This document shows positions 31,967 through 49,910 of a stretch of DNA of 64,000 nt, piece after piece. The stretch spans positions 1 to 64,000 of the forward strand of contig JASANH010001582.1 in NCBI GenBank assembly GCA_030248295.1, given 5' to 3'. Source of the stretch: Mesodorylaimus sp. YZB2_4. Lineage: Eukaryota; Nematoda; Enoplea; Dorylaimida; Dorylaimidae. Both the position numbers and the translations under genes were made by a program. Position 1 is the first letter of the stretch; the number at the start of each line of letters is the position of its first letter. The notes beneath the pieces were generated by a model. The model was not told the DNA's origin and ran no database searches. It saw only the letters and a program-made list of their open reading frames with translations.

Positions 31967-32687
31967 TATATAAACTGCGGGTATGGTCTCTTACTTATAA
32001 TGCGTCCTCCAGGTTATAAAAACACCTACTCCACCCTCTAAGCACCAAATTTATGAAAAAAGCACCTACACCTCGATCGCGATACAAAAAATGTAGAGAA
32101 TTTCGAGTTCTTCAAAGTTACATCAATATCCACCTTTGATTTTTGATAAGATCGCTAGATAATCGATAAAACGAAAATGGCCACAGAAGTTAACGCTAGG
32201 GGCCTTGTTCATTTGGGGGAGGGGGGACTGTATATGAATTTATTTCGCGGAAGTGCACATTACAGTGAGTGACTGCTGCGTTTTGTGTTTTAGAATCTAG
32301 CCCTAAATAGAGTGTTCTTTGCTTTCCCCTGCACTCTGCATTAGTGTCTGTATTTTCTCTTGATTGTATAAATATATAAATTCATACGGTAAGTTTACGC
32401 AAAATGTGCTGAACACATAAACCGGCTATGTTTTGGTCCACTTTGAAGAAAAGAAAATCAAAGGGTATAGCCATGATTGGGAATCAGATTATTTAGGCCG
32501 CTTAGCCATACGCTCATCCTTGCGGCAACGTGTCGAAGTCGTCGCTCATTTCAATCATGTGGACTTCAATGGCGGCTGTTACGTGACTATGTATATACAC
32601 GTTTCTGCCGCTGAAAACTGAAGTTCACACCTTTTGTACAACATTTGAATGATCATTGATCACGAAGAACACGAGTACTGTGTAATA

Positions 32688-32872
32688 CGACCAAGTCCGT
32701 ATTCTTGAAGGGAGTGACCGGTGGGGCTGTTGCAACGCCAAGTACCCAGGATAGCCTACCAAGTCTTCCGACCTAGTACATGGCTGAAACGTCAACCTGA
32801 CGGGTGACGCCCCCAGCTGCCGGCTCTGTGCAGAGTATCGATTGTCATTCGAGCCTTCACAACGCCATCCTT
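32688..32872 (-). repeat. Dispersed repeat 'B', longest copy, minus strand
   Basis: The reverse complement aligns with 6951-7125 and 16105-16262 throughout, from GACAATCGATACTCTGCACA to GGACTTGGTCGTATTACAC. It is the most complete copy in the window. Confidence 0.8.
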
Positions 32873-33985
32873 AAACGTACTTCTATTACTTTTACCTGAG
32901 CGCTTCTTGCACTTGACTCCAACTGCATTATTACGATCTTAATGTGAGTTCAGTGTTTAATCAGCCATCATTCTGGGTCTGGCCTGTGCCTCGATCAGTT
33001 GGTCCTGAAACACCAGTGTTTGTTGAAGACGTTTTGCGGATCGAGCGTCGCTGCTCTGTTCAATCTTTCTCGGTTTTTCGAGCGGTCTTGCGACGTATTT
33101 CAACTGCTCAAGGGCCGGAAATCGGTCACGCTACTGCCGCTCGTGACACACCGTTCAATCCGTTTGCACGCTCAGTTCGCTGTAATCAGAATACTGAATT
33201 GTGTCTTCGAAGGCAATCTGCGCGGAAATGTCGGTAAAAACTGGTAGTGATCCAGAATGGGGATGAACTGGATGATCTGGATGAATATCGATGCTACTAA
33301 TCCTAGTAAAATGTAATTTGTGTGCTCACATTGAAAGGCTGGTCTGAAACATATTGGAAGTAGCCATCTACAGTTCATTCACACGCGATGTTTGACCAAG
33401 AAGAATCCTTTTCCTGCTTTCCTTTCGTACATTTTTCTTTTTCAGAGGCCCCCTGGACCCCCAAGCCTAGAGTGAATGCGAATGCAAAATCATACACTTG
33501 CAGACATCTAACATGGCAAATAAGGCGCTTTTGCCGTTAAGCCCCAGGCAAAGGCTGGTTTAAGGTTGGCTGAAGCCTAATATCAGCCTAAGCTAAAGCA
33601 TTATACCAGAGTAATCGTAAGCCTAAACCTAAGCCTAAGCCTAGTATCAGTCCAAGCCCAAGTCATATGCCAGCCTAAGCTCCTATGCTGGGACCAAACA
33701 GCAATAGTGCCGCCAGTAAATCCAGTCTATGAGAACATGCTTTGCTTGGCACATGCATAAACATTGGCCAAAAAAAGAAAAACTTTTATGATAATTGCGA
33801 GACAGAGAGAGGATAAAGAGCATCGCATCAGGACAAGATCGAACCCTTGCCCTTCATTATTAATTTAGCTTCCACCCTCTACCCCTCTCTGGTGTCACTG
33901 CCTCGCTGTGAAAATTTGTTGCCCAGTAAACACAGCATGTTGTCCTGCCCTTGTCGTCCATAACACACAGCACTTTCAAAACAAC

Positions 33986-34155
33986 ACGGCAAAACGACGA
34001 TAATCAGTTTTCGCACAAAATCCAAAGCCCGAAACCCAGCCATCCATGAATGGCGCGAAACTTACTTGGCTGATGCTTGATAATGGCACCTCGCACTGCG
34101 GTATAAGTTGACAGGAGCTGGCTCATACACTTCTGCCACAGGCATATAGAGTTGG
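33986..34155 (+). repeat. Dispersed repeat 'D', right copy
   Basis: Partner of 21158-21345 (same strand), with all landmark blocks kept. It is immediately followed by a fragment of a P4HA last exon. Confidence 0.75.
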
Positions 34156-34236
34156 ATATTTTGTAAGGAATCTATGCATGGAGGGTGCATGGGGGTATGG
34201 AGGGGCAAAATGGGTGGCTAATCAATGAATAAGAGA
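34152..34236 (+). pseudogene. Relic of a P4HA-5-like last exon
   Basis: The stretch from ATGCATGGAGGGTGCATGGG to ATAAGAGAACGTTG parallels P4HA-5 at 23758-23827. It has the counterparts of MHGGCP, of [13 protein letters not shown] (here GAKWVANQ, a stop, then IRE) and of the flanking glycine. The Trp codon TGG has become TGA. No other P4HA exon is nearby on either side, so this is a dispersed fragment of a dead copy. Confidence 0.75.
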
Positions 34237-34355
34237 ACGTTGTTCCAACAATGTTCGACAGCGTTTAAACTCTGTGTTGGACAGTGTTCGGTGTGTGTTG
34301 GACAGCGTTTAAACATCGTTGGGATGTGTTGTTGGACAGTGTTTAAACTCAGTGA
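34236..34355 (+). repeat. Short imperfect tandem repeat
   Basis: Units built around GTTGGACAGTGTTTAAACTC recur about four times with variable spacing (period roughly 27-34 bases). The array starts where the P4HA relic stops. Confidence 0.7.
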
Positions 34356-37300
34356 AGACCTGCTGCCATGGCGGCTGGTCTGTGGCTGTTTACATCGATC
34401 AAGTGATGGTGGTGCTACCTTCTGGTTGATTCAATCTTTACCTGTTTTTCATCTCCTCAGTTCTCGCTTTCTTCTCGCGGAGTTCTTCCAACAATAAGTG
34501 AACACTCCAAAATCGTGTTCCACATGCGAAACCAAGTAGCCACTGCACTTGATCAGCATGGCTGCTGGAGATTTTGCGAAGCAATCTTTTTGTTTACCTC
34601 ATTTACCTTACTATGGGCAGCTATCACAGAGAACCTTTTGCCCTCAGTGACAGTCTGCACTGCGGCGCTGTTCCACTATGGCGCTCTCCCGCCACAAATT
34701 TGAATACAGAGAGGGAAATATCGTGTGATCCCCCTGGACGCTTTTTAGGGCTGAAGAAACACTGAATGGTGCAGTTTCCTACCACTCAATATGGCACAAC
34801 ACAGATGCGGTCGCGAGGTATGATTCTCATCCATATACTGTATGGTCTATCCCAACCACTTTAGGTGCTAAGACGGCGGGGGGGGGGGGGGTGGGAAGTT
34901 TGTACTCGATATCTGAATGAATGTTTGGCGATCCCTTCTAGTCATGCTAACTCAGGCCCAAGTATGTAACCCAACCTGAAAATACCAGACCCTAGTACAG
35001 TATTTCCATGTAAACGTATTCAGTGCCAGTGCAGGCTTTTTTTGTTGCCCTCTCTCCACAGTATAAAACTCAACAATCATCGGAGCCTGCTTTGCGAGAA
35101 GGGGCCCACCAGTTTCAGTCTATTTGTCCGGCAAAACACGGAAAGGACAAAAGGCGACACTTGTCCGGCAAATTCTTGAGCACATAATTGAGTCCCGAAA
35201 AAGGCTGACGTGAGAAAGGACTGAACGGTTCAGTACGCTTCTCTGTCGCTTTTTTTTCCACGAGGATCAGCAGTCCAGCCTGTTTTAGTAAGTCCAATTA
35301 TTTACCAAAGGGGTCTCGATAGGCCACGCTAAATAGCCAATTTCGAGCATGAATTTTCCATTTCTCCAATCTTACAAATCGCGCTAGCAATACTTTCATA
35401 CGTGTAATGTTTGACCTGCCTTGAAAGGCATTTTTGGAGGTAAATGAGTGTTTGAAAAATCGGTCGCGGTAAGGAGCGTTCGAGTAGTCAAATGGTGCAG
35501 CAATCGTTTCTTGGATTCTTTCGCAATTTTAAAATGGAATGACCATTTTAAAATTATCCAGTGTGCATTTTCTCCTATTCGTAGACATTAGGCGCCGTCT
35601 GCAGAAACTGACGTCGCCCCTATACAATATACTTTTTCTTTCACATTATCTTTTGTAGATAGTACTTTTGTGGAAATTTTCCTCGTCCAAGACTCGACAC
35701 ATCAATTCCTCATACGTCATTTATTCAGTGTCCATGCCCCGCTTCGCACAAATCTGCCAACAACCCGGTCTGGCCTCAGAGTACAAGTATAGTTTCGTTT
35801 TGTTCGGCCAGGGTACTCGGGGTCTTTTGATCCTCGTTCGAGTTTATAATCGTTCAGTCCCCGCCTATCGCTTCAAGGAATAAAGACCAGTCAGTAAAAC
35901 GAGTCCAAAGACGTCAGTCGTCCAAGGACGAGCGACAAACTTGAGTAGGGGCGGAGAAAAATGATCAGACATCGCGCAAAGACTTTCTTTTCACCATAGT
36001 CAACTTTTGTCCGAAACTTCTTCTCATTCGAGTCTTGCAAGGACTCCGTCGACTGGTACGTTTTGTTGACGAAGGGTTTTTAACGGTGCCACGGGTCGGA
36101 CATGTGTTTTTATGGATCTGATATGCTCGAATAATGACTGCTTTCAAGCAGTTTGCGTATTTGCTTTGAGATAGTGTTTTGGGTGATGTTTTCTGATTTT
36201 CTTCACCATCCCCACTCCCCACCTCACCTACACCCACACTCACCCACGATGTTTCACCCTTCCACATGATCCCTTACATTCGATCGAGGTACTCGCAATA
36301 CCTGCCCGTTCCCAAATACGGGCCACGGTGGTCGTTTGGACATTTTTCAAGGATGCGGGGAAAATGTCCAAAGATAAATAATGCAATCCCGGTTTGACCA
36401 GCGTGCGCATTGAATGGCTCGTTTGCTGGCGCGCTGACACATTGACCACACAAAACAGCTTCTTCTATTTACACTGCCAGCCTTCTTTCTTTTTTGAAAA
36501 GTTCTCTCGACTCCGACTCGCCATCGGAGACACGCGCGCAGTGCAAATATGTATTGCATTGACGGATTTACGTTCGGCCATCATGACTGAACGTTAACCC
36601 ACATTTTCGTGTCGTCGGATGAACTAGATGGTCATCTACGACTCATAAGGGACACTGATCTGACGTGCATCGACAGCAATGGTCAATGGTTCAGTAGTAC
36701 GTGTCGAGGGCCAACTAGTCCCCTTCTTTCCCCACTGCCCGTTTCCCACGAGACCGACACTCTCTTTCAGAGGACCAGACTGGTCACTTTCTTCCACAAT
36801 CAACCCTAATTCGCTTCCTATTGCTAAAACCGGTTAAGCGAGACTTGCTATCCTTTTAGAATTTCAATAATCCGCAATATGAGCAAATGCGTCCTGTTTA
36901 TGCTACTTCCTATATTCTTGCTCAATAAATCCCCAACATGAAAGAAATCAATTCGGCTTATCGTCTCACCATTTCCCGTCTCCAATTACGCCAGCTGTCC
37001 TGCCCCGTATGTTTGTATCTATCGAGCTGTTGCTGGGCACGCGCAAATATTTATCTCATCTGGACTCGTTCAGAGGCTTATGCTTCTTAGAGACGTCCTC
37101 GCTGATTGATGCATGCTCGATTGGTGATGATGAGACAGCTTAGAATTATCTTGTTCCTGGCCTAGACTTCATAAAAACATTACGATTCCTGTCATTGATG
37201 GCTCATTCCACCGATCCTAACCCAAACACTCTCCTGATGGAATTCCTAAATTAACTCGTCATTATCTCGATCAACTCTAGACTCGCTTATTTCCCAGTCC

Positions 37301-37658
37301 ACTCTTATTTATTCCCGCGGTCTCACTTTACACCCAAATAAGGTGGGGCCTGTCTGACATTTATGGTAGGCAGTTGTTGATGCGCCTGTGAGAACTATAA
37401 AAATGCCGCCGAAACCAGACAGGGTCTCGTTGTCGTCTGTTGACAATCTCTTCTTCATCGTCTGCCGATTGAGAATTTTAGAAAATGAGAATGGGCACAC
37501 TTTCAAACTAGTTCATTACATTGCCCAAAGCTATTTTCCCGGCATGCAATGTCCGTCTTTTGGCCTATTACGAATTCTAATCAAGCATGTTAGCCTCTAA
37601 GAACGTTGCCCGTCGCCAAAGTCTGGCCCTTGAACTCGTTTTGTCACTTTTGAGTTTG

Positions 37659-37907
37659 CTAAATATTTGCACAAAAATACGTTTGCCCGATCTTTTCTAA
37701 CATTGGCTGCAGCTTGAACTGTTTGGCTAGGTGCTGAGGACTGGCTGGATATAGATAGAATGTTTCTTTTCCAAATAATCGCATAAGAGTGTCGTCGAGG
37801 CAATTGCCAGTCAATTCTCTTCTGGCCAAATATCGATTTCTCACATCCGTTTTTAAATCGCTTCAAACATTGCATTTGTCAATTACGATGGCCAGGCTGT
37901 CGGCCAT
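37659..37907 (-). other. Small frame with one in-frame TGA (uncertain)
   Basis: From the ATG at 37907 a frame runs 82 codons to a TAG at 37659 with one internal TGA at codon 15. The residues just before it are SLAIVIDKCNV, so the TGA would sit at the last position of a CxxU pattern after a hydrophobic strand, as in thioredoxin-like selenoproteins. What follows (for example LMRLFGKETFYLYPA) does not match a selenoprotein family I know, and no clear SECIS hairpin was seen. Chance is the default explanation. Confidence 0.2.
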
Positions 37908-39711
37908 CTTTCTTTGACGTCAAGGCCACCCCGATTTCCGTTTTAGCTTCTAAGCCTTTGCGCTCTGATTTAGATGGCTGCCTAAGAAAAGACCTAAGGC
38001 CAGGGCAGAGGCCGTTATAGAAACGGAACTAGAGTACATGATGATAACGATGTCTTTGCCGCTAACCGCTTTTTTCTTCAAAAACTCCTTTTCTATTCTT
38101 GCACGGGCGCGCGGGCAAGTGAGCAAAACCGAGTCGATCCGGGCCGCCACGCGAGCTTCTCCAATTTTGCCCTTTATAGGAGAAGAAGGCTAATGAAAAA
38201 CTGGGCCCGGGCAAAGGCGAACCATTCTTGGTCGAGTGAGCTTCTTGGTCTTTGTACTAAGTCGAGCTCCTGTTGCTAACTAGTTCAGGCCAGCGAGATG
38301 AGAATAATAAATCAACGACCAAACGAGCGAGTGGGGCCTTTTGGGTCGACCAAAGTTTTAGGCCGTTTCCATACGAGTTAGCAGTTTTAGTACTCGTCCA
38401 GAATGAATTGTCTTGTCTGAATGATTTTCCAACGGATCTATCACGACCTTTTTCGAATGGAGCAATGGCTCAACCGGGCCCAGACAATGACCACCCGCGG
38501 AGGACATCTTCAGTCCTCGGCCAGTGTTGTGCTACCTCCAAAGGGCTGTCGGTTGGCCAAGTGAATTAAGGTTGCCTCTTCGAACCCTGCATACGTGGTA
38601 TTCGGCTCTAGGGAATTTGGTTTTTGTGACCTTGCCTAAGACTGTGTTGCAATATGCAATGGAGGCGAGATTAGGTTTAGCAATCCTGGGCTTAATTGCC
38701 GCATTGCGAACACGGATCTGCATTTTCTTGGTTATTGGGCTGGCCTATAAAGCAAAACCTGATTGATGAAATTTTCCATCCAGTCAGGCCTTGCATGCAC
38801 AATGTTTTATGTGCCCAGCTTGTCGCCGTCACGCTGTATTTGGTCATCGGTCCGTCTCCTGTGGACCCACCCGCTCCATTAGTTCACAGTTCATACACCC
38901 GAATAAAGAAGGCTGGTTGCTCGCGTTGCGTAATCAGGCCCGCCTGGGGTCTGTCTAAGGGAAATGAGGAAGTGTAAGTGAATTCAATTTTAGGTTCTGC
39001 AGTCTCTGTCTCGATGCAAGGAGACAGTCGACTTGCTGGACTTCCACCTTTGACACCGTGTTCGTATGAGTTCTCGCGCATCAATAAGGATCGATGTCAA
39101 GCGGTTTCGTGAGGAATGACAGGCCGGGCTGGCTTGAGAACATGATTCCCACCGGAATACTTTGTCATTGCGCCCATGCCTAGAACACGTGCCACTGAGG
39201 CAAACCGGGATCCCGTGCAAATGCTGGTGGTTTGTAGGTCTGTCATTGCTGCTCATGGCGAGGGTTGTGTCAAGTTCGGCGAGGGGAGGGAGCACTCGGA
39301 TGGGTACCTTCGAAGGGACTGCTACTTGAGAGCAGGCAAGGGTGTCGTTTTACGCTGCGAGGAAAGTTCTTGTACGAGCTGTCCTCTTCTTCGCGTTTAA
39401 ACTCGATCCAAAGAAACGGAGTGTGAATAGCTCTTGAACCTGTCTTATGGGACCTTACATCCGGTCCGTGGAGTGTCTTACCTCGTGTTTGCCAACTTAT
39501 TCTTGGTTAGCAAGGCGCTGTTTCGCGTGCAATTGCTGTCTGCCGCCTGTAATAAAAGCAGCTGCTTTCAGGCTAGTTTCCGTTGGACCATATCCATTGC
39601 CGCTCAACTCGATCCCTCTCGTCACGATAACGAATAGTTCAGTACCTCAAAGAGCAGTTGGTCGGCGGTGGAGAGGTGCACCTTATCATTAGCTTCGTTT
39701 CTTTTACTGCC

Positions 39712-42199
39712 ATGGCCGCCGCCGCTGCTATCACTGCCGAGTATGGGCGCAATTTTCAAAGAGGGAACGAGGAGTTGCTATCGTCTGTTTCGAGCACTCA
39801 TCGCGGTCGACCGTCTGGATGCGAGCCAAAACAGTATTCGATGCAGTCAAGTGGTCGTCATCGCAGTACACCACGAAACGTTGGTCGTGCCGCCAGTGAA
39901 TCGTGCGAGGTAAGCTCTGCGTCCTCCTGGTCAGGCTTGCGTCGTCGCATGAACCTACAGAATAGCCGATAAAGGCTCACACATTTTACTTCTGCTTTAG
40001 CAAATGCTAGGCCACCACTGCCATTCGAACACTTCCTTATCAAAAGCGCGCCGTGAATTTTTCCAAGGCATTGACGATTCAAAACCTGAGAACGGAGGAC
40101 GGCGTACAAAGATTTCTGATAACAGTTCTGGCTACGCTTCAAACAGCAGTGGCGAATCGGATGTTGCCGAAGATATCAGAGTGCATGGAGACTGCCACAA
40201 TGTTGTGTTCACGTGCGGAAGAATTGCTTCTAGCTGCCCCGAATCGCCTGAGGCCAGAGGGGTTAATGCCAAGTATGGTGGTGGTACAGCTTTCTCTTCC
40301 CCATCCTCCTCGTCGTCAGCCAATTCACTGACCTGCTCGTCGGGAACCAGCTTGGGTGGAGGATTCAATGATTTGAGATCCACTTATACAGGTATCGTTA
40401 TCATGGGCTCAGGTTTTTTTAAAATTTTTGTTTAGAAAGCAAATTCGCTCAAGTCTGACCTAGGAAATTTGGTTTGAGTAATAGCTTTTTGTTAAAACTA
40501 ATCAGCTGGTGCTTGGCACGATATTACCTTGTACATATCCTTTTTTGACGACAATGCTGCGCTGGCTGAAACGGGCGGACTGGTCGCGTCATGGGAAAAC
40601 ACCTGTTATCACGGCTTTCAGGACACGTAATATCAGACCTAGAAGCAGTAAAGACTGTGAGCGGCAAAGTACAAAGGAGCAGATAAAACATATGGCGCAC
40701 ATGCGCACATGGGTTGGATGAGCTGGTAATAACATACGTTTATTCTCATTTAGATGAAATCCTGAAAGTTTTGGAAGAAGGTGGATTGGTCCTTCAGGTG
40801 AGCCAATTCTTTCATCAGTTTGACTCACCATCTCTCATGGCCCTAAGTCTTCTTCAGACATGCCCACGTGATAACTTGTCCCCATTGCCCGCCTCAGTCT
40901 CAGAGCGTCGAGCGTCAGCTGACTACAATGTCATCGAATTGTCGAGACAGTATCGAAAGAAGGAATTGAGCCAACTGCGCGCTTCGGGGGATAAATTTCA
41001 GTTGATCACAGACTCGTACCGACTTCAGCAGCTGGTATGAGTGTTTGATACAGTCTGTTGGGGAAAATAAATGCAGAGGCCTTTTATGCCTGTAGCTCGA
41101 TTCGACCGACGACGAGGATAAGCGTCGAGTTATTAGGCAACGATTGATGGAACTGAAATCGGGCATCAGAAGTAAGTTTTCTGGGTCCAGGCTCGAAGTC
41201 GCAGTGTCAGAATGAGGGGGTGAGCCTTGTAGCCTTTATGTAATTTGTTCTGCTTGACCTGATGCCAAACAGTTTCTCCCACTGTTCCCTCATTAGGCGA
41301 GTGAACCGTTTTTCTTTCAGACAAAGAGAATGGTCTTGCTGGACCGAGAATGAGGTCTCTGAGCACCCGTGAAATGGAGACTCACAATCAGTCCCCGCGT
41401 AAGTCATGCTATGCAATGATTGCACTTGCTGGTTTCCACTGACAGTCTTCGCTGTAGATGACCATCGAAAATACAGCAGTTTTGGGAGTCCTATAAAAGA
41501 TGCAAGCATTGTTGGTGGTATCGCCGCGTTGACACTGCCGAGTTACCCTGGCAGTGGCGGAAGCAGTCCGGCTTCTCCAGCGGCCAATGGCCATAAGAGG
41601 TGAGTCCACCAAGCTGAGTCTGCACTGCATGAATCGCCTACTTCGTATGACTCTGCGTAAGAAGGTGTGGCAGTAAATTAGTGTCGTCTAATTCCCCTCC
41701 ATTCAGCCTAACCCCAACTGGTCAAACCACGCGTATAATTGCCAGAACTCCAGCAGAGATCAAAGCAGCTTTATTGCGCTGGTGTCAGATCAAGACGAGA
41801 GGATATCCAGTATGCCGAGTATTCACCAGCCCCTTCCTGTTCTCGTACCCAATCCTTTTCAGAACGTCTTGATTACGAATTTCACTAAATCTTGGGCCGA
41901 TGGCATGGCATTTTGCGCTTTAGTTCATCACTTTTTTCCGCATGCTTTCGACTTTTCAAAACTGGACATCAAAAATCGTCGAGAGAATTTCGAGATCGCA
42001 TTCCGTGTAGCAGAGTACGTGTGATGTGGGACTTGGGTGGTAAGTCGGGACATAAAAGTTTGGACATTTTAGGGAAATGGCGGGTATCGTGCCCCTGTTG
42101 GATGTGGACGACATGATATCGATGGGGGACAATCCAGAATACAAATGCATTTATACATACGTCCAATCCATGTACCGAAATTTGCATACATTGGAGTAG
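39712..42199 (+). CDS. Smoothelin-like protein A (C-terminal calponin-homology domain)
   Basis: Exons: 39712-39909, 40001-40391, 40754-40797, 40906-41034, 41096-41171, 41321-41398, 41458-41599, 41707-41809, 41863-42014, 42073-42199, giving 480 codons (479 residues). The N-terminal third is low-complexity and Ser-rich (KARREFF, SSGYASNSSGESD). A middle motif, SADYNVIELSRQYRKKELSQ, is followed by LDSTDDEDKRRVIRQRLMEL, which resembles the smoothelin motif. The C-terminal about 110 residues are a smoothelin-type CH domain: [48 protein letters not shown], and LLDVDDMISMGDNPEYKCIY. Family members associate with actin filaments in contractile cells. The 108 bases between exons 3 and 4 are open in frame, so a retained form is possible. 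It converges with paralog B. Confidence 0.92.
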
Positions 42200-43444
42200 G
42201 GGGACAGTACTTGTTGGTTGAGTGCCGGGAGTGAGGAAGCGCAGTTGGAGCGTGAGCAGGTAATCGTACAGCATTTTAGGCCACAATTACAAACATTAGG
42301 CGTCGAGATGTGTTTTTTGGTCGGTTTTGAAAATGGGAATATGTATTAGGCTAGAAGTTGACATTTTAAACTGCCAAACTTTAATAAATTAGGAAACGAC
42401 TTGCGGTTTATCTCTTACCTGATGCTTATATTGATATTACTGCCGCTGCAAATTCCATCCTCTCTAATGAAGCCTTCGATGGTTTTCGAGTTGTGCTTCT
42501 TATAGAAGGTATACATAGTCATTCATATTTTGTCACAGTTATCTCATATGCCTTGTTTAGGTGACGTACAACTTGAATTTTTATACGCTTTTTTAATCCA
42601 TTTTGGAAAAACTTCTGTTGTGTGTGCTAATCTTATTGCACACGATGCTTTTCTTTGTTGTGACTGATCATATTTAGCTATTAGCACATTTTTTTCGCTT
42701 TGTTTGGCTTGGGATTGTATTTTAGCGGTAATAAAGTTTGTAGTTTGATAGGGCGCGATTTTGTGCAAGTGGTCTGATTTGACACAGGTTGGTCCTGTCG
42801 TCGATGACGCACAGGAGAAAACTGATGTAGCGATGGCACAACCAACATTTTTTAATTTATATACTTGAGAGATATTCTCTACGCATATCACAGTCTGTCA
42901 AAAATGCCAGGGCGAGACCCCTCTCCTAAGCGTTTTTGCCTGGAATAAAGTACATTTGTCGATTGACTTTGCACCGCCAAATGCCTATTGTCCATGCCAT
43001 ACCTTCGGGCCTGATCAAGATGACTAGCAAAGTGTAGCTAAAATTCTCTATCTTGAGATCTAAGATCACATCCTACTCGGTTATCACAATTTTAATGACC
43101 AGGTTCCATGATACAACGACAAACACAAGCACAAGCACAACACACAGCTTTCCTCTAATGGACAAAGCATATCTTCCTGCACTATCGTTTCAAGCACACT
43201 CGTCAACAATGTGACCCCATGCAAACATGAAACTAAATCACAGAAGGCAGTCGAAGTCAGTCGGTATAGCAGAATATGGAAATCAATAGTGGGTGAGTAT
43301 TAACAATCAGTCGCAGCTGACAAAAAATAAGGACAGAAAGCAAACTTAAAAAACACCACAGCTCTATGATTCCGAAATAAAATAAGTCAAAAAACAAGTA
43401 AATATGTTCGAACGTCCTGTACAACAGGAACCCAAGCTATGAAT
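42200..43444. other. Convergent intergenic region between smoothelin A and B
   Basis: It holds the two 3' ends. AATAAA-like signals occur on the plus strand near 42380 for gene A. A 115-codon minus-strand frame at 42544-42891 has no recognisable domain and is not supported as a gene. Confidence 0.5.

Positions 43445-49910
<6,466 letters not shown>

Larger units (their letters stand above)
30760..39711. other. Nine-kilobase gene-poor region with repeats and relics
   Basis: No convincing intact gene. Contents seen: a SINE family 1 tail (31905-31966), a dispersed repeat pair (31735-31857 and 35010-35120), repeat B (32688-32872), repeat D (33986-34155), a P4HA exon relic (34152-34236), a tandem repeat (34236-34355), a G homopolymer near 34880, and a small minus-strand frame at 37659-37907. 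The end nearest 39711 should carry the smoothelin A promoter. Confidence 0.6.

Noticed and set aside
33600-33660. Run of GCCTAA-like hexamers, reminiscent of the TTAGGC telomere repeat
   Set aside because: Only about three units, imperfect and embedded in related AGCCTAA words over 100 bases. A simple-sequence patch is more likely than an interstitial telomere, and it does not identify the organism.
37949-38190. Minus-strand frame with one hydrophobic helix preceded by a TATAAAG box
   Set aside because: No ATG-initiated frame of useful length; the hydrophobic part alone (29 residues) resembles a signal peptide but no in-frame exon follows with a GT donor.
42544-42891. 115-codon minus-strand frame between the two smoothelin genes, considered as a retroelement gag or zinc-knuckle fragment
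   Set aside because: The cysteine spacing does not fit a CCHC knuckle, and no neighbouring polymerase or integrase sequence is present.
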